A stretch of DNA of 64,000 nucleotides, taken from contig OZ242179.1 of the NCBI GenBank assembly GCA_965205735.1, forward strand, positions 4,092,001 through 4,156,000, in the 5' to 3' direction. The translations under genes and the position numbers were made by a program. This DNA is from VXNE01 sp965205735 (lineage in GTDB: Bacteria > Pseudomonadota > Gammaproteobacteria > Pseudomonadales > Azotimanducaceae). Below, one piece after another: positions 36,063-44,610 of the stretch; the stretch's first letter is position 1, and each line of letters opens with the position of its first letter. The notes beneath the pieces are model-generated. The model saw nothing but the letters and a program-made list of their open reading frames with translations. It made no database searches and was not told where the DNA came from.

Positions 36063-36791
36063 TTGGCCCCTTCCAGGGTCTTGGCTTTGTCGGCAAAACG
36101 GGTCAACGTCATTTCGACATCGGGGCTCTGCCGCACTTTCCTGGTGGGCGAAGCCCGGGTGAATGCGCTCGATCACGTCGACATCGAGGTCGATAGCGGA
36201 GACTTCGTCGCCGTGATGGGGCCGTCGGGTTCCGGCAAGTCAACCCTGATGAACCTACTGGGGTGTCTGGACAGACCTGATGCGGGCGAATACCGGTTGC
36301 TCGGCCAACCGGTGTCCAGCATGGACGACGAGCAGCTTTCCGGACTGCGCAATCGCTATATCGGCTTCGTCTTTCAGAGCTTCCACCTGTTGCCGCGAAT
36401 GACCGCGCTTGACAACGTCCTGCTGCCGCTCAGGTTCGCGCAGGATGGCGATGCGAAAGACGAAGCGCGGGGCCGGGGTCCGGAACTGCTGGGCCGCCTC
36501 GGGCTGCGCGATTGGATGCACCACCGTCCGAACCAGCTTTCCGGCGGTCAACGCCAGCGCGTCGCGATCGCGCGCGCGCTGGTGGCGGCGCCTTCGCTGC
36601 TGCTCGCGGATGAGCCGACGGGCAATCTGGATTCGAGAACTTCCCAGGACCTCATGGCCCTGTTCGGCGAGTTCAATCGGGAAGGCCAGACGATCTTGAT
36701 GGTCACTCATGAAGACGAGATTGCCGCCCATGCCCGGCGCGTCGTGCGCATGCGCGATGGCAAGGTGGAACATGATCGCGCGCGAAACTGA
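36063..36791 (+). CDS. ABC transporter ATP-binding protein, MacB/LolD type
   Basis: The ATPase of an export-type ABC system (242 residues). It shows Walker A GPSGSGKSTLMNLLG, the Q-loop VFQSFHLLP, signature LSGGQRQRVAIARAL, Walker B LLLADEPTGNLDS and the H-loop MVTHE. It is the LolD/MacB subclass, which works with FtsX-like permeases. The start is uncertain: TTG at 36063 or a later non-ATG codon, since the conserved part begins at STSGLCRTFLVG. It overlaps the next gene by 20 bases, opening a five-gene operon. Confidence 0.93.
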   Translation: MAPSRVLALSAKRVNVISTSGLCRTFLVGEARVNALDHVDIEVDSGDFVAVMGPSGSGKSTLMNLLGCLDRPDAGEYRLLGQPVSSMDDEQLSGLRNRYIGFVFQSFHLLPRMTALDNVLLPLRFAQDGDAKDEARGRGPELLGRLGLRDWMHHRPNQLSGGQRQRVAIARALVAAPSLLLADEPTGNLDSRTSQDLMALFGEFNREGQTILMVTHEDEIAAHARRVVRMRDGKVEHDRARN

Positions 36792-37779
36792 GGGCCACCC
36801 GGCGGGGAGGTCGCAAACCCTCCTTGAGCAGTGCTTCGCTCCCCTGGCCTGGGCGTTGATGATGCTGTGTGTCGCGCCCGCGGGCGCCGCGCCCCCATAC
36901 CTGACCGGCGTTGTTGAAGACGGCGAGGCGCAGACCGTCGAGATGCCGCGACTGCCGGGTTCGTGGCAGAGAAGCATCGAATGGATGGCACCCGAAGGCG
37001 GCGCGGTGTCCGTCGGCCAAGTGATTGTTCGTCTCGACCCCGGGTTTCTCCTCGCGATGGAAGAACAGGCTGGCATCGATGTTGAGCAAAAACACATCGA
37101 AAACGAACGGCGGCAGGCTGAACAGGACCTCGCCATCATGGACGCTGAAACGTCTGTCCTCGTGGCGGAGTCCGCGGTGCGCCTGGCGCGCATCGATGCC
37201 GAGGTGCCGCCGACCGCGACATCCCGGCTGATTCATTCCCGGGCGCAATTGACCCTCGCCACGGCTGAACAGGCGCTCACGCGCGCCCGCGCGGACCTCG
37301 CCGACCGGAAATCGGAGAACGCCGGCGCCCAGGAGTCGATGCGATTGGCGATCCTCAGAGCGGAATCCGAATGGACGCGCATGCGCGATGCGGTGCGGCA
37401 GACCGAAGTCCACGCGAGCAAGCCGGGATTTCTCATTTACGCCGAGAGCGATTTCACCGGACGCAAGATTTTCCCCGGAGAAACCCTGCCGAGCGGTGTT
37501 CAGATCGCGCAAGTCGCGAGCCGCAAAGATCTCCGATTTCGTTTCCGCGTCCACGAGGCGGACATATTCAGATTGCCTGTGGGCACCAGGGTCGTCGTCG
37601 TTGCCGACGCCATACCGGCGCAATCCGTTGCGGCGACCGTGGACTGGACATCCAATCAGGCGACGGAGCGCCAGGACTGGAGCCGCGGCGGGTACTTCGA
37701 CGTCACCGCCGTCCCGGTCGATGGCATGCCCGACGACTTCATGCCGGGGATGTCCGTTATGGCGGAGTTGCAGCCCTGA
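36772..37779 (+). CDS. periplasmic adaptor-like protein 1 (HlyD/MacA-like)
   Basis: A 335-residue exported protein, first of three adaptor-like proteins in the operon. The ATG at 36772 gives a signal region with a hydrophobic stretch (PLAWALMMLCVAPAGAAPP). A lipoyl-like segment (EWMAPEGGAVSVGQVIVRLD), a helical hairpin (residues about 90-200, heavily charged) and a beta-barrel part (GFLIYAESDFTGRKIFPGET, then FRFRVHEADIFRLPVGTRV) follow. It probably links the inner-membrane permease to the envelope. Only one base is shared with the next gene. Confidence 0.78.
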   Translation: MIARETEGHPAGRSQTLLEQCFAPLAWALMMLCVAPAGAAPPYLTGVVEDGEAQTVEMPRLPGSWQRSIEWMAPEGGAVSVGQVIVRLDPGFLLAMEEQAGIDVEQKHIENERRQAEQDLAIMDAETSVLVAESAVRLARIDAEVPPTATSRLIHSRAQLTLATAEQALTRARADLADRKSENAGAQESMRLAILRAESEWTRMRDAVRQTEVHASKPGFLIYAESDFTGRKIFPGETLPSGVQIAQVASRKDLRFRFRVHEADIFRLPVGTRVVVVADAIPAQSVAATVDWTSNQATERQDWSRGGYFDVTAVPVDGMPDDFMPGMSVMAELQP

Positions 37780-38987
37780 TGGGGCTACCGGGAACCTTCC
37801 GGTGCTTGTCGCGCGAGTGGCAAGACGCGGCACCGGGAAGGGCGACGGGTCTTGTGGCGTTGGCTCTGCTGCTCCTCCCATGCGGCGCCGCCGCCGAGCA
37901 GTGGTTGGAAGTACGCAAGGCGGATCGTCCCGTAACCGTTGCCACGAGCGGCATCGTGGTATCCAGAGATGTGATGCGCTTTGGTCCGCCCCCAAGCCGC
38001 AATTGGCAGAGTTCCATTGTCGAACTGGCGCAGGAAGGCCAACGGGTCAAGCAAGGCGACCTGTTGGCTCGCTTCGACAGCAGCAACGCGGATGAGCGGG
38101 TGACGGAACTTGCCGCGCGATTGGCCCGGAAACGGACTGAGTTGCTGTCCACGGCCGAGAAACAGCTACAGGAAGTCGAGGACGAAAAGGTCGCGCTGGC
38201 GTCGGCCGAAAGCGAGGCAAAGAAGGCTGGCCGCAAGGCTGAACAACCCGAGGAGCTCATTCCGGGGGTCGAATACAAGAAACTGGTCGAGGAAAGGCGC
38301 ATTACGGACTTGCTGATGCGCCGGTCGCAGCAACGCCAGGTATTGATCGACCGGGTCAGAGAGGCCAGGCGCAAGGAACTCGAGACCAGCGTGCGTCAAC
38401 TCGAGAGGCAGCTTGCGGCGGCTGAAGAGGAACTCGCGTCCTTCACGGTTAGGGCGCCCAAGGCGGGTCTGGTCGTCATCGGCACGGACAATGATGGCAA
38501 CAAGCTCGATGTCAGCACGACTGTGCATCCCGGTCTGGTGGTGGTGCGGTTGGCGGACGATAGTCGATTGTCGGTGCAGGTCGAGATTCAAGAGCATGCC
38601 GCCGCGCAACTCGCTGAAAACCAGCGCGTGCGGGTGGTCATCGATGCCGCCGGAGAAGCGGACCTCGTCGGCCGCGTCAGTCAAGTGGCCAGGACGGTTC
38701 GCCGCCGATCACGCTACTCCCAGGCCATGGTGCGCGACATCACCGTGGATATCGAAACGGGTCAGCCCGAAGTGCTTAGGCTCGGCATGTCGGTCCAGAT
38801 TGAGGTGGAACTCGCGATGCTGAAACAGGCTCTGGCCGTTCCCGCGTCGGCCCTCGCATATCGCTCGGGATTGCCAGGGGTAGTGCTCAAAAGAGGAGGT
38901 TGGCAGTCGGTCCTGCTTGGCGAGCGCAGCGCGGACATGTTCATCGTCGCTGGTGGTTTGAAAGAAGGCGACATGGTGCGAATGTGA
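37779..38987 (+). CDS. periplasmic adaptor-like protein 2 (HlyD/MacA-like)
   Basis: A 402-residue exported adaptor with a signal segment LVALALLLLPCGAAAEQWLE. The lipoyl-like half (SSIVELAQEGQRVKQGDLLA, then FDSSNADERVTELAARL), a long coiled-coil hairpin (about 105-215) and the returning half (EELASFTVRAPKAGLVVIG) are in the usual order. A membrane-proximal barrel ends in MFIVAGGLKEGDMVRM. Its ATG overlaps the upstream stop. It is the longest and most canonical of the three adaptors. Confidence 0.85.
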   Translation: MGLPGTFRCLSREWQDAAPGRATGLVALALLLLPCGAAAEQWLEVRKADRPVTVATSGIVVSRDVMRFGPPPSRNWQSSIVELAQEGQRVKQGDLLARFDSSNADERVTELAARLARKRTELLSTAEKQLQEVEDEKVALASAESEAKKAGRKAEQPEELIPGVEYKKLVEERRITDLLMRRSQQRQVLIDRVREARRKELETSVRQLERQLAAAEEELASFTVRAPKAGLVVIGTDNDGNKLDVSTTVHPGLVVVRLADDSRLSVQVEIQEHAAAQLAENQRVRVVIDAAGEADLVGRVSQVARTVRRRSRYSQAMVRDITVDIETGQPEVLRLGMSVQIEVELAMLKQALAVPASALAYRSGLPGVVLKRGGWQSVLLGERSADMFIVAGGLKEGDMVRM

Positions 38988-40174
38988 GACGAAGGTTGCT
39001 TCTACCGGTCATCCTGGCGGTTTGCGCAGGCTGCGCCGACCCGTCGTCGCGCGTGCCGACAGTGTCGGCGACGGCGCGCGATCACACGTTTGTCGTGCGC
39101 GCGAGGGGAGAACTCGTGGCGTCCGAGTCCATCGCCATTCGGATGCCGAGCAACATCGACATGGGTTTCAATATCACCTGGATGGTGCCGGAATATTCGG
39201 AGGTATCGAAGGGACAGGTGGTAGCTCGGTTCGACGACAGCGAAGTGCGCGTTGAACGCGAGACCAGCGTTCTGGAAGTCGTCGACGGCGACCTGCAACT
39301 TGACGGCCATGCGCGCAAGAGCGCCATCGACCGCACGCGTATCGGTCACGAGGCGGACCGCGTCGACGGAGAAACGGATATAGCCCGGACATACGTGACG
39401 GTCGACCCGCTATTGATGAGTCGAAACGAATACATCGACGCGTTGGGCGATCTGACTTACCTGGGCGTTGAAGAGGCGTACTACGCGTGGCAGGCCACCA
39501 CCCACGATCAGCGCTCCGCCGCCGAGCACCGCCGCATCGAAAGCGGCCGTCGCGCCAGCCAGGACAAGCTCGACAAACAGGACTCCGCCCTGGCGCTGAT
39601 GGAGCTCACCAGTCCGGCGGATGGTACCTTCGTGTACGCGCGCACCCCCTGGGGACGAAAACTCTCCAAAGGCCAGTCGGTCTTTGCCGGTCGGCCGGTG
39701 GGTCTGTTGCCGATACGCGGCAAGGTCAGAGCAAGGATCTTCGTGCCGGAAGTCGATGCCGTGGGCATCGAACCGGAGCAATCCATCGCGCTGCGTCTGG
39801 ACAGTGATGTCGACCGCGATTTCGCCGCGCGCATTTCCAGCGTTTCTCCCGTAGCTGTGCCACGGCACCGCAACGATCCGCAAACATACATCATCATCGA
39901 GGCGGAACTCGATGAAGTGGACGCGGATCTGATGCGTGTGGGCAGCAGCCTGACCGCGACCATTACCACCGGCGTGGTGCGGAACGCGTTTTTGCTGCCG
40001 CAGCAATCGGTGTTTTTCGAGCGGGAGGCGGCCTTTGTCTATGTGATTGACGCCGGCGCGCCGGTGGCGAGGGAGGTTTCGCTGGGACATCGCAGTCCGA
40101 CGCTGGTGGAAGTCACGCGCGGCTTGGCGCCCGGCGAACAAGTGGCCGTCGCGGCGCCGGGAAACGCAGGTTGA
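38984..40174 (+). CDS. periplasmic adaptor-like lipoprotein 3
   Basis: A 396-residue adaptor starting at a GTG that overlaps the upstream stop (GTGA). The N-terminus RRRLLLPVILAVCAGCADPS is a signal peptide with a possible lipobox ending in Cys, so it may be lipid-anchored. The lipoyl-like block (WMVPEYSEVSKGQVVARFDD), a helical region, the return strand (ALMELTSPADGTFVYARTPW) and the barrel (ARIFVPEVDAVGIEPEQSIA) follow. The C-terminal AFVYVIDAGAPVAREVSLGH is the MacA-like membrane-proximal strand. Its stop overlaps the permease ATG. Confidence 0.85.
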   Translation: MRRRLLLPVILAVCAGCADPSSRVPTVSATARDHTFVVRARGELVASESIAIRMPSNIDMGFNITWMVPEYSEVSKGQVVARFDDSEVRVERETSVLEVVDGDLQLDGHARKSAIDRTRIGHEADRVDGETDIARTYVTVDPLLMSRNEYIDALGDLTYLGVEEAYYAWQATTHDQRSAAEHRRIESGRRASQDKLDKQDSALALMELTSPADGTFVYARTPWGRKLSKGQSVFAGRPVGLLPIRGKVRARIFVPEVDAVGIEPEQSIALRLDSDVDRDFAARISSVSPVAVPRHRNDPQTYIIIEAELDEVDADLMRVGSSLTATITTGVVRNAFLLPQQSVFFEREAAFVYVIDAGAPVAREVSLGHRSPTLVEVTRGLAPGEQVAVAAPGNAG

Positions 40175-41505
40175 TGCGCCGTCCCCGGGGCTTTTCGCCG
40201 CCGCGGTCAGTCGGGCGTCCCGCTGTAGCTATGGCGAACTTCTCGACGCTTTATGTCAGGGCCGTGCTCCGGCAACTGCGCCCCGACGTTCGGCAGGCGT
40301 TGGGACAACTGGCTCACCACCGGTTGCGTTCGGCGCTAACCCTGCTTGGCATGATCTTCGGTGTTGGGGCCGTTATCGCCATGATTGCGGTCAGCGAAGG
40401 GGGCCGCCGGGAAGCGCTCGCGATGATCGAGGGAATGGGTGTCAGAAACCTGATCGTCGAAGCGGACGATCCCTGGGGAGAGGCCAAGCGGGACACGCGC
40501 AAGCACTCGGCCGGACTGTCGGTCGCCGATGCGCGCGCGATGTCCGATACGCTGCCGTTCATGGAGAACTGGGCGGGCGTTCGCGTCATCCGGGCTTGGG
40601 ATCTGTTCTCCCGCCAAGGCCAAGGCCATGCCGAAGTGTGGGCCGTAAGTCCATCTTACTTCGAGCTGACGCGGCTCGATGCGGGAGAAGGCGTCCTGTT
40701 CGATGCCGCGGATGATGAACGTTTCGCGCAGGTGGCGGTGCTTGGCGGAACCGCTGCGAACCAACTGTTTCCCAAGGGCGGCGCCGTCGGTGGTTTCGTC
40801 AAGGTCAACCACCTGTGGCTGCGAGTCGTCGGCGTCCTGCGGGATCGTCAGTTGCCCGAAGGCGAGTTTCAGGGTCACGAGGTCGGCGGCGAAAACGACC
40901 GTGTATATCTGCCCCTGCAGACTGGCCTCAGGCGCCTGCGCCTGGAATACATGGAGGCGGAACTCAGCCAATTGAAACTCCAGATATCGGAGAGTGTTGC
41001 GCCCGCGACGGCGGCAGGCGCGGTGCGGCATCTCCTCGACCGGCGCCATGGTGGACAGGAAGACACCCGACTGACCATCCCGGCCAGACTCCTGGCGCAA
41101 CAAAAACAGACGCAATTGATATTCACCATCGTGATGTCGGCCGTCGCCGGCATTTCGCTACTGGTGGGCGGCATCGGCATCATGAACATCATGCTTGCGA
41201 GCGTGATGGAGCGCCGTTCCGAAATCGGGCTGCTGCGCGCGATTGGGGCTCGGGAGACCGACGTCGTGCGACAGTTCCTGGTGGAAACTGCGGTGATCGC
41301 GCTATTGGGTGCCGCTGCGGGCGTGGTCCTCGGCGTGGTGATCGCCTACGTCATTGCGGCTTTCGCGGGCTGGGCCGTAGCGTGGTCGTTGCCCGTAATC
41401 GCGCTGGCGGTAGTTGTCTGCGTAGCCATAGCTGTTGGATTTGGCGTCTATCCGGCGCTGTCGGCCGCGCGCATGGACCCGGTCGCGGCGCTGCAGTCGG
41501 AGTAA
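40174..41505 (+). CDS. MacB-like ABC transporter permease
   Basis: A 443-residue FtsX/MacB-type permease. One N-terminal membrane segment (LTLLGMIFGVGAVIAMIAVS) is followed by a periplasmic domain of about 200 residues and three C-terminal helices (SAVAGISLLVGGIGIMNIML; AVIALLGAAAGVVLGVVIAY; PVIALAVVVCVAIAVGFGVY). The coupling segment VMERRSEIGLLRAIGA and the ending PALSAARMDPVAALQSE are typical. With the ATPase and three adaptors it should make a mechanotransmission-type exporter; no TolC-like gene is present. Substrate unknown. Confidence 0.92.
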   Translation: MRRPRGFSPPRSVGRPAVAMANFSTLYVRAVLRQLRPDVRQALGQLAHHRLRSALTLLGMIFGVGAVIAMIAVSEGGRREALAMIEGMGVRNLIVEADDPWGEAKRDTRKHSAGLSVADARAMSDTLPFMENWAGVRVIRAWDLFSRQGQGHAEVWAVSPSYFELTRLDAGEGVLFDAADDERFAQVAVLGGTAANQLFPKGGAVGGFVKVNHLWLRVVGVLRDRQLPEGEFQGHEVGGENDRVYLPLQTGLRRLRLEYMEAELSQLKLQISESVAPATAAGAVRHLLDRRHGGQEDTRLTIPARLLAQQKQTQLIFTIVMSAVAGISLLVGGIGIMNIMLASVMERRSEIGLLRAIGARETDVVRQFLVETAVIALLGAAAGVVLGVVIAYVIAAFAGWAVAWSLPVIALAVVVCVAIAVGFGVYPALSAARMDPVAALQSE

Positions 41506-41571
41506 GGCTGGCGCGAAGAACCCGCTGAGCGAGTGCGGGAATGTCGCTTGTTCTCGCTGCCGTGGGACGCT

Positions 41572-42447
41572 TCAGGTCAGTGCTTTAACTACGCATTCCG
41601 CCAGCGCGTTGAAAAGCGCGCCGCGGGGTGAACTCGCGCGCCAGCACAGGCCGATGTCGCGATGCGGCGCTTCGCCGCGGAACGGAATGTAGCTCACACC
41701 GCCGCCGCGGGTCGCGGCAAGCGCTGGCATGAGCGTGATGCCGATGTCTGCGGCAACCATATGGCGTAGCGTCTCGATGCTCGTGGCACGGAAGTTGGTG
41801 TTTTCTACCGCTTTGTGGGTCTTGCATACCTCGAGCGCCTGGTCCCGCAGGCAGTGGCCGTCCTCGAGCATCAGCACTTGTTCGTCGTTCAGGTCATCGA
41901 GCGTTACGGCTTTCCGACGCGCCTTCGGGTGGCCCTTGCCGGCAGCGAAAAGGAACGGCTCCGAATACAACAGTCGTTCGGCGAATCCGTCCTGGTCAAG
42001 GGGCAACGCGAGGATCGCGGCGTCGAGACTCCCGTCTCGCAGCATCGACGTCAGCACCGCGGTTTGCACTTCGGCGAGTTGAAGGGACAGTTTCGGGAAC
42101 GACCGTCGGACGGAGGACAGGATCTTGGGCAGCAGGTAGGGCGCGACGGTAGGGATGACCCCGAGTCGCAGCTCGCCACCGAACGGGTCGCGATGCTGCT
42201 CGGCTATCTGCACCGGTTCGTCGGCATCGCGCAGCACGCGCGTGGCTTGCGCGACGATGGATTCTCCCACCGGCGTCAGCATCACGCGACGGTTGCCCCG
42301 TTCGATCAGCGTCACGCCGAGGCGTTCTTCGAGTTTCTTGATCTGGGTCGACAGGGTCGGCTGACTGACAAAACACGCTGCGGCGGCGCGTCTGAAGTGC
42401 CGATGTTCGGCGACGGCGACCAGGTACTGGAGATCGCGCAGAGTCAC
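41572..42447 (-). CDS. oxyR: OxyR-type LysR regulator
   Basis: A 291-residue LysR-family activator with the peroxide-sensing cysteines at 199 and 208 (LEDGHCLRDQALEVC), the same numbering as in E. coli OxyR. The N-terminal winged helix is MTLRDLQYLVAVAEHRHFRR, then VSQPTLSTQIKKLEERLG. It should form a disulphide on exposure to hydrogen peroxide and induce antioxidant genes. Its first codons overlap the end of the ChaC-like gene by four bases, suggesting cotranscription of glutathione turnover and peroxide sensing. Confidence 0.93.
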   Translation of the reverse strand: MTLRDLQYLVAVAEHRHFRRAAAACFVSQPTLSTQIKKLEERLGVTLIERGNRRVMLTPVGESIVAQATRVLRDADEPVQIAEQHRDPFGGELRLGVIPTVAPYLLPKILSSVRRSFPKLSLQLAEVQTAVLTSMLRDGSLDAAILALPLDQDGFAERLLYSEPFLFAAGKGHPKARRKAVTLDDLNDEQVLMLEDGHCLRDQALEVCKTHKAVENTNFRATSIETLRHMVAADIGITLMPALAATRGGGVSYIPFRGEAPHRDIGLCWRASSPRGALFNALAECVVKALT

Positions 42448-42965
42448 GGGTTCTGCGCCTCGCGCGCAGCGGCTTCCAACGCGAAGACGTGCGGATCTTC
42501 GGCCCCCAGGTCGCGCAGCGCGTCGGCCAGTTCGAGCAGGTAGTCGAGGTTCTTGCCGCTCGGTCCCGCCGAACCCCGGATGTGGCGCGCCATTTCCGTG
42601 AGCGGCGCGTCCCCCAGGAAGGCGAAGTTGTCAGTCGGGGCGATATAGACGACGCCATCGACGTTGTCCCCGCTAGCGAGCGCCAGGCTGACCGCGATGC
42701 GTTCGTAGCCGTTCTTCTCCCGGTCATCGAGATGGTCGAATACTCGGGACTCCACGCGGTACGCGACGCCGTGGCAGGTCTCATCGGGTGCCCGCACCAG
42801 CGTGACGACCCTGCCGGGCGCGTCCGCGACGCCGCGATGATCGTGGGAGCCCTGCCAGAATCTGCGCGCCCATCCGGATAGCATCGCGGGTTGGCGTTCC
42901 AGCCAGGGAAAGTCGGCGCGCCAAATGAGCGACCCGTAGCCGAACACCCATGACGATGTATCCAT
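42444..42965 (-). CDS. gamma-glutamylcyclotransferase, ChaC-like
   Basis: A 173-residue cyclotransferase-fold protein. The substrate-binding signature is WVFGYGSLIWRADFPWLERQ. WARRFWQGSHDHRGVADAPGR and the catalytic-Glu strand (GVAYRVE) follow as in ChaC, which cleaves glutathione to 5-oxoproline and Cys-Gly. It precedes oxyR with a four-base overlap. Confidence 0.88.
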   Translation of the reverse strand: MDTSSWVFGYGSLIWRADFPWLERQPAMLSGWARRFWQGSHDHRGVADAPGRVVTLVRAPDETCHGVAYRVESRVFDHLDDREKNGYERIAVSLALASGDNVDGVVYIAPTDNFAFLGDAPLTEMARHIRGSAGPSGKNLDYLLELADALRDLGAEDPHVFALEAAAREAQNP

Positions 42966-42972
42966 ATCCTAA

Positions 42973-44526
42973 TCAGACAATGCGCGATCCGCGCTTGCCC
43001 CAGTATTCGTCTCGCAAGAGCCGCTTGTAGAGCTTCCCGGTGGGCAGTCTGGGCAGTTCCTCCCGGAAATCGACGCCCCTGGGACACTTGTAGTGGGCGA
43101 TATTCTCCCTGGCATAGGCGATGAGTTCGGCTTCGAGCTCCGCGCCCGGCACCGCGCCCTGTATCGTCTGAACAACCGCCCGCACTTCCTCGCCCATTTC
43201 CTCGCTCGGCGCCCCGATGACCGCCACGTCGAGCACCTTGGGATGCAGGATCAGGGTGTTCTCGATTTCCTGCGGATAGATGTTCACGCCGCCGGAAATG
43301 ATCATGTAGGTGGCGCGGTCGGTGAGGTAGAGAAAGCCGTCCGCATCGACATGGCCGACATCGTCTAGGGTGGTCCAGTTGGCATGTTCGGGATGTTGCG
43401 CCTCCCTGGTCTTTTCCGGGTCATTCAGGTACTCGAACGGCGTCGTCGGCATCTCGAAGTAGACCACTCCGGTTTCTCCCGTGGGCAACTCGGTGCCGTC
43501 GTCGCCGCAGATGTGGATGATGCCCAGGATGGGCTTGCCCACCGTGCCGCGGTGTTCGAACCACTCGTCCGGCCCCGTGTGGGTGAATCCGTTGACCTCG
43601 GTCCCGGCGTAGTACTCGTAGATGATTCGCCCCCACCAGTCGAACATCTGCTCCTTTACCTTCGGCGGACACGGCGCGGCGGCGTGTATCGCGACCTTGT
43701 GCGATGAGAGGTCGTAGCGGTGGCGCTCGGATTCTTCGAGCTTCAGCATGCGCGAGAACATCGTCGGTACCCACTGACTGTGCGTGACTCTGTACTCCTC
43801 GATTGCCTGCAGAGCGTGCACCGGATCGAAGCGCGGCATGTAGACCACCGTGCCGCCCAAGGATTGCGCGCTGGCGCTGAAGCCGAGCGGGGCCGCGTGG
43901 TAGAGGGGTGCCGGAGACAGATAAACGGTGTTTTCGTCGAAACCCCAGAGGATGCTTTGCAACGCGCGGATGGGTCCCGCGTCTTCCGAGATGGCCGCTT
44001 CCGGCAGCGGTCTCAAGATGCCCTTCGGCCGGCCGGTGGTGCCGGAGCTATACAGCATCAGCCCTCCCGACGGCTCTTGCGCCAGCGGTTCGGCCGGATA
44101 GGCGGCGATAGCTTGCTCGAAGTCGTCGTAGCCATCGATGGCGCCATCCAGCATCAGCCAGGTGTGGCAAGTCGGCGCGAACCTGGGGAGATTGCGCGCC
44201 ACCTCCGCCCGTGCGCGCGTTGCAATGAGCACCTGCGACTCGGAGTTGTCGACGATATAGCCGGCTTCTTCGTCCGTGAGGTAGCGGTTGACGGTAGTCA
44301 GATACAGTCCTGATCGCAGCGCGGCCCATACGACGTCAAACCAGGCGAGATGGTTTTCGGCGAAGATCGAAATGTGATCGCCGCGCCTCAAACCCTTGTC
44401 GAACAGGAACTGCGCTAGCTGGTTCGACCGGTCGTTCAGTTCGCCGTAAGTTCTGAGCGCGCCCGTCGAGCTATCTATCGCCGCCGCTTTGTCTGGAAAA
44501 ACCTTGGCCCAATTGCCTGGATACAT
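42973..44526 (-). CDS. AMP-dependent acyl-CoA synthetase
   Basis: A 517-residue ANL-superfamily ligase that activates a carboxylic acid to its CoA thioester. Signature parts are the P-loop LMLYSSGTTGRPKGIL, the adenylate-binding IYEYYAGTEVNGFT, the hinge YLTDRATYMIISGGVNIYPQ and the C-terminal lysine in LPTGKLYKRLLRDEY. The closest style is FadD-type acyl-CoA synthetases used for side-chain or medium-chain acids. The exact acid is unknown. Confidence 0.9.
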   Translation of the reverse strand: MYPGNWAKVFPDKAAAIDSSTGALRTYGELNDRSNQLAQFLFDKGLRRGDHISIFAENHLAWFDVVWAALRSGLYLTTVNRYLTDEEAGYIVDNSESQVLIATRARAEVARNLPRFAPTCHTWLMLDGAIDGYDDFEQAIAAYPAEPLAQEPSGGLMLYSSGTTGRPKGILRPLPEAAISEDAGPIRALQSILWGFDENTVYLSPAPLYHAAPLGFSASAQSLGGTVVYMPRFDPVHALQAIEEYRVTHSQWVPTMFSRMLKLEESERHRYDLSSHKVAIHAAAPCPPKVKEQMFDWWGRIIYEYYAGTEVNGFTHTGPDEWFEHRGTVGKPILGIIHICGDDGTELPTGETGVVYFEMPTTPFEYLNDPEKTREAQHPEHANWTTLDDVGHVDADGFLYLTDRATYMIISGGVNIYPQEIENTLILHPKVLDVAVIGAPSEEMGEEVRAVVQTIQGAVPGAELEAELIAYARENIAHYKCPRGVDFREELPRLPTGKLYKRLLRDEYWGKRGSRIV

Positions 44527-44610
44527 GTTGCAGTCCCTAGATCTCCTGGGTTTGGCGTGAGATTGACAAATGTGCCGGATTTCGGCAACACGATTGACGA
44601 GTTCGAGGGC

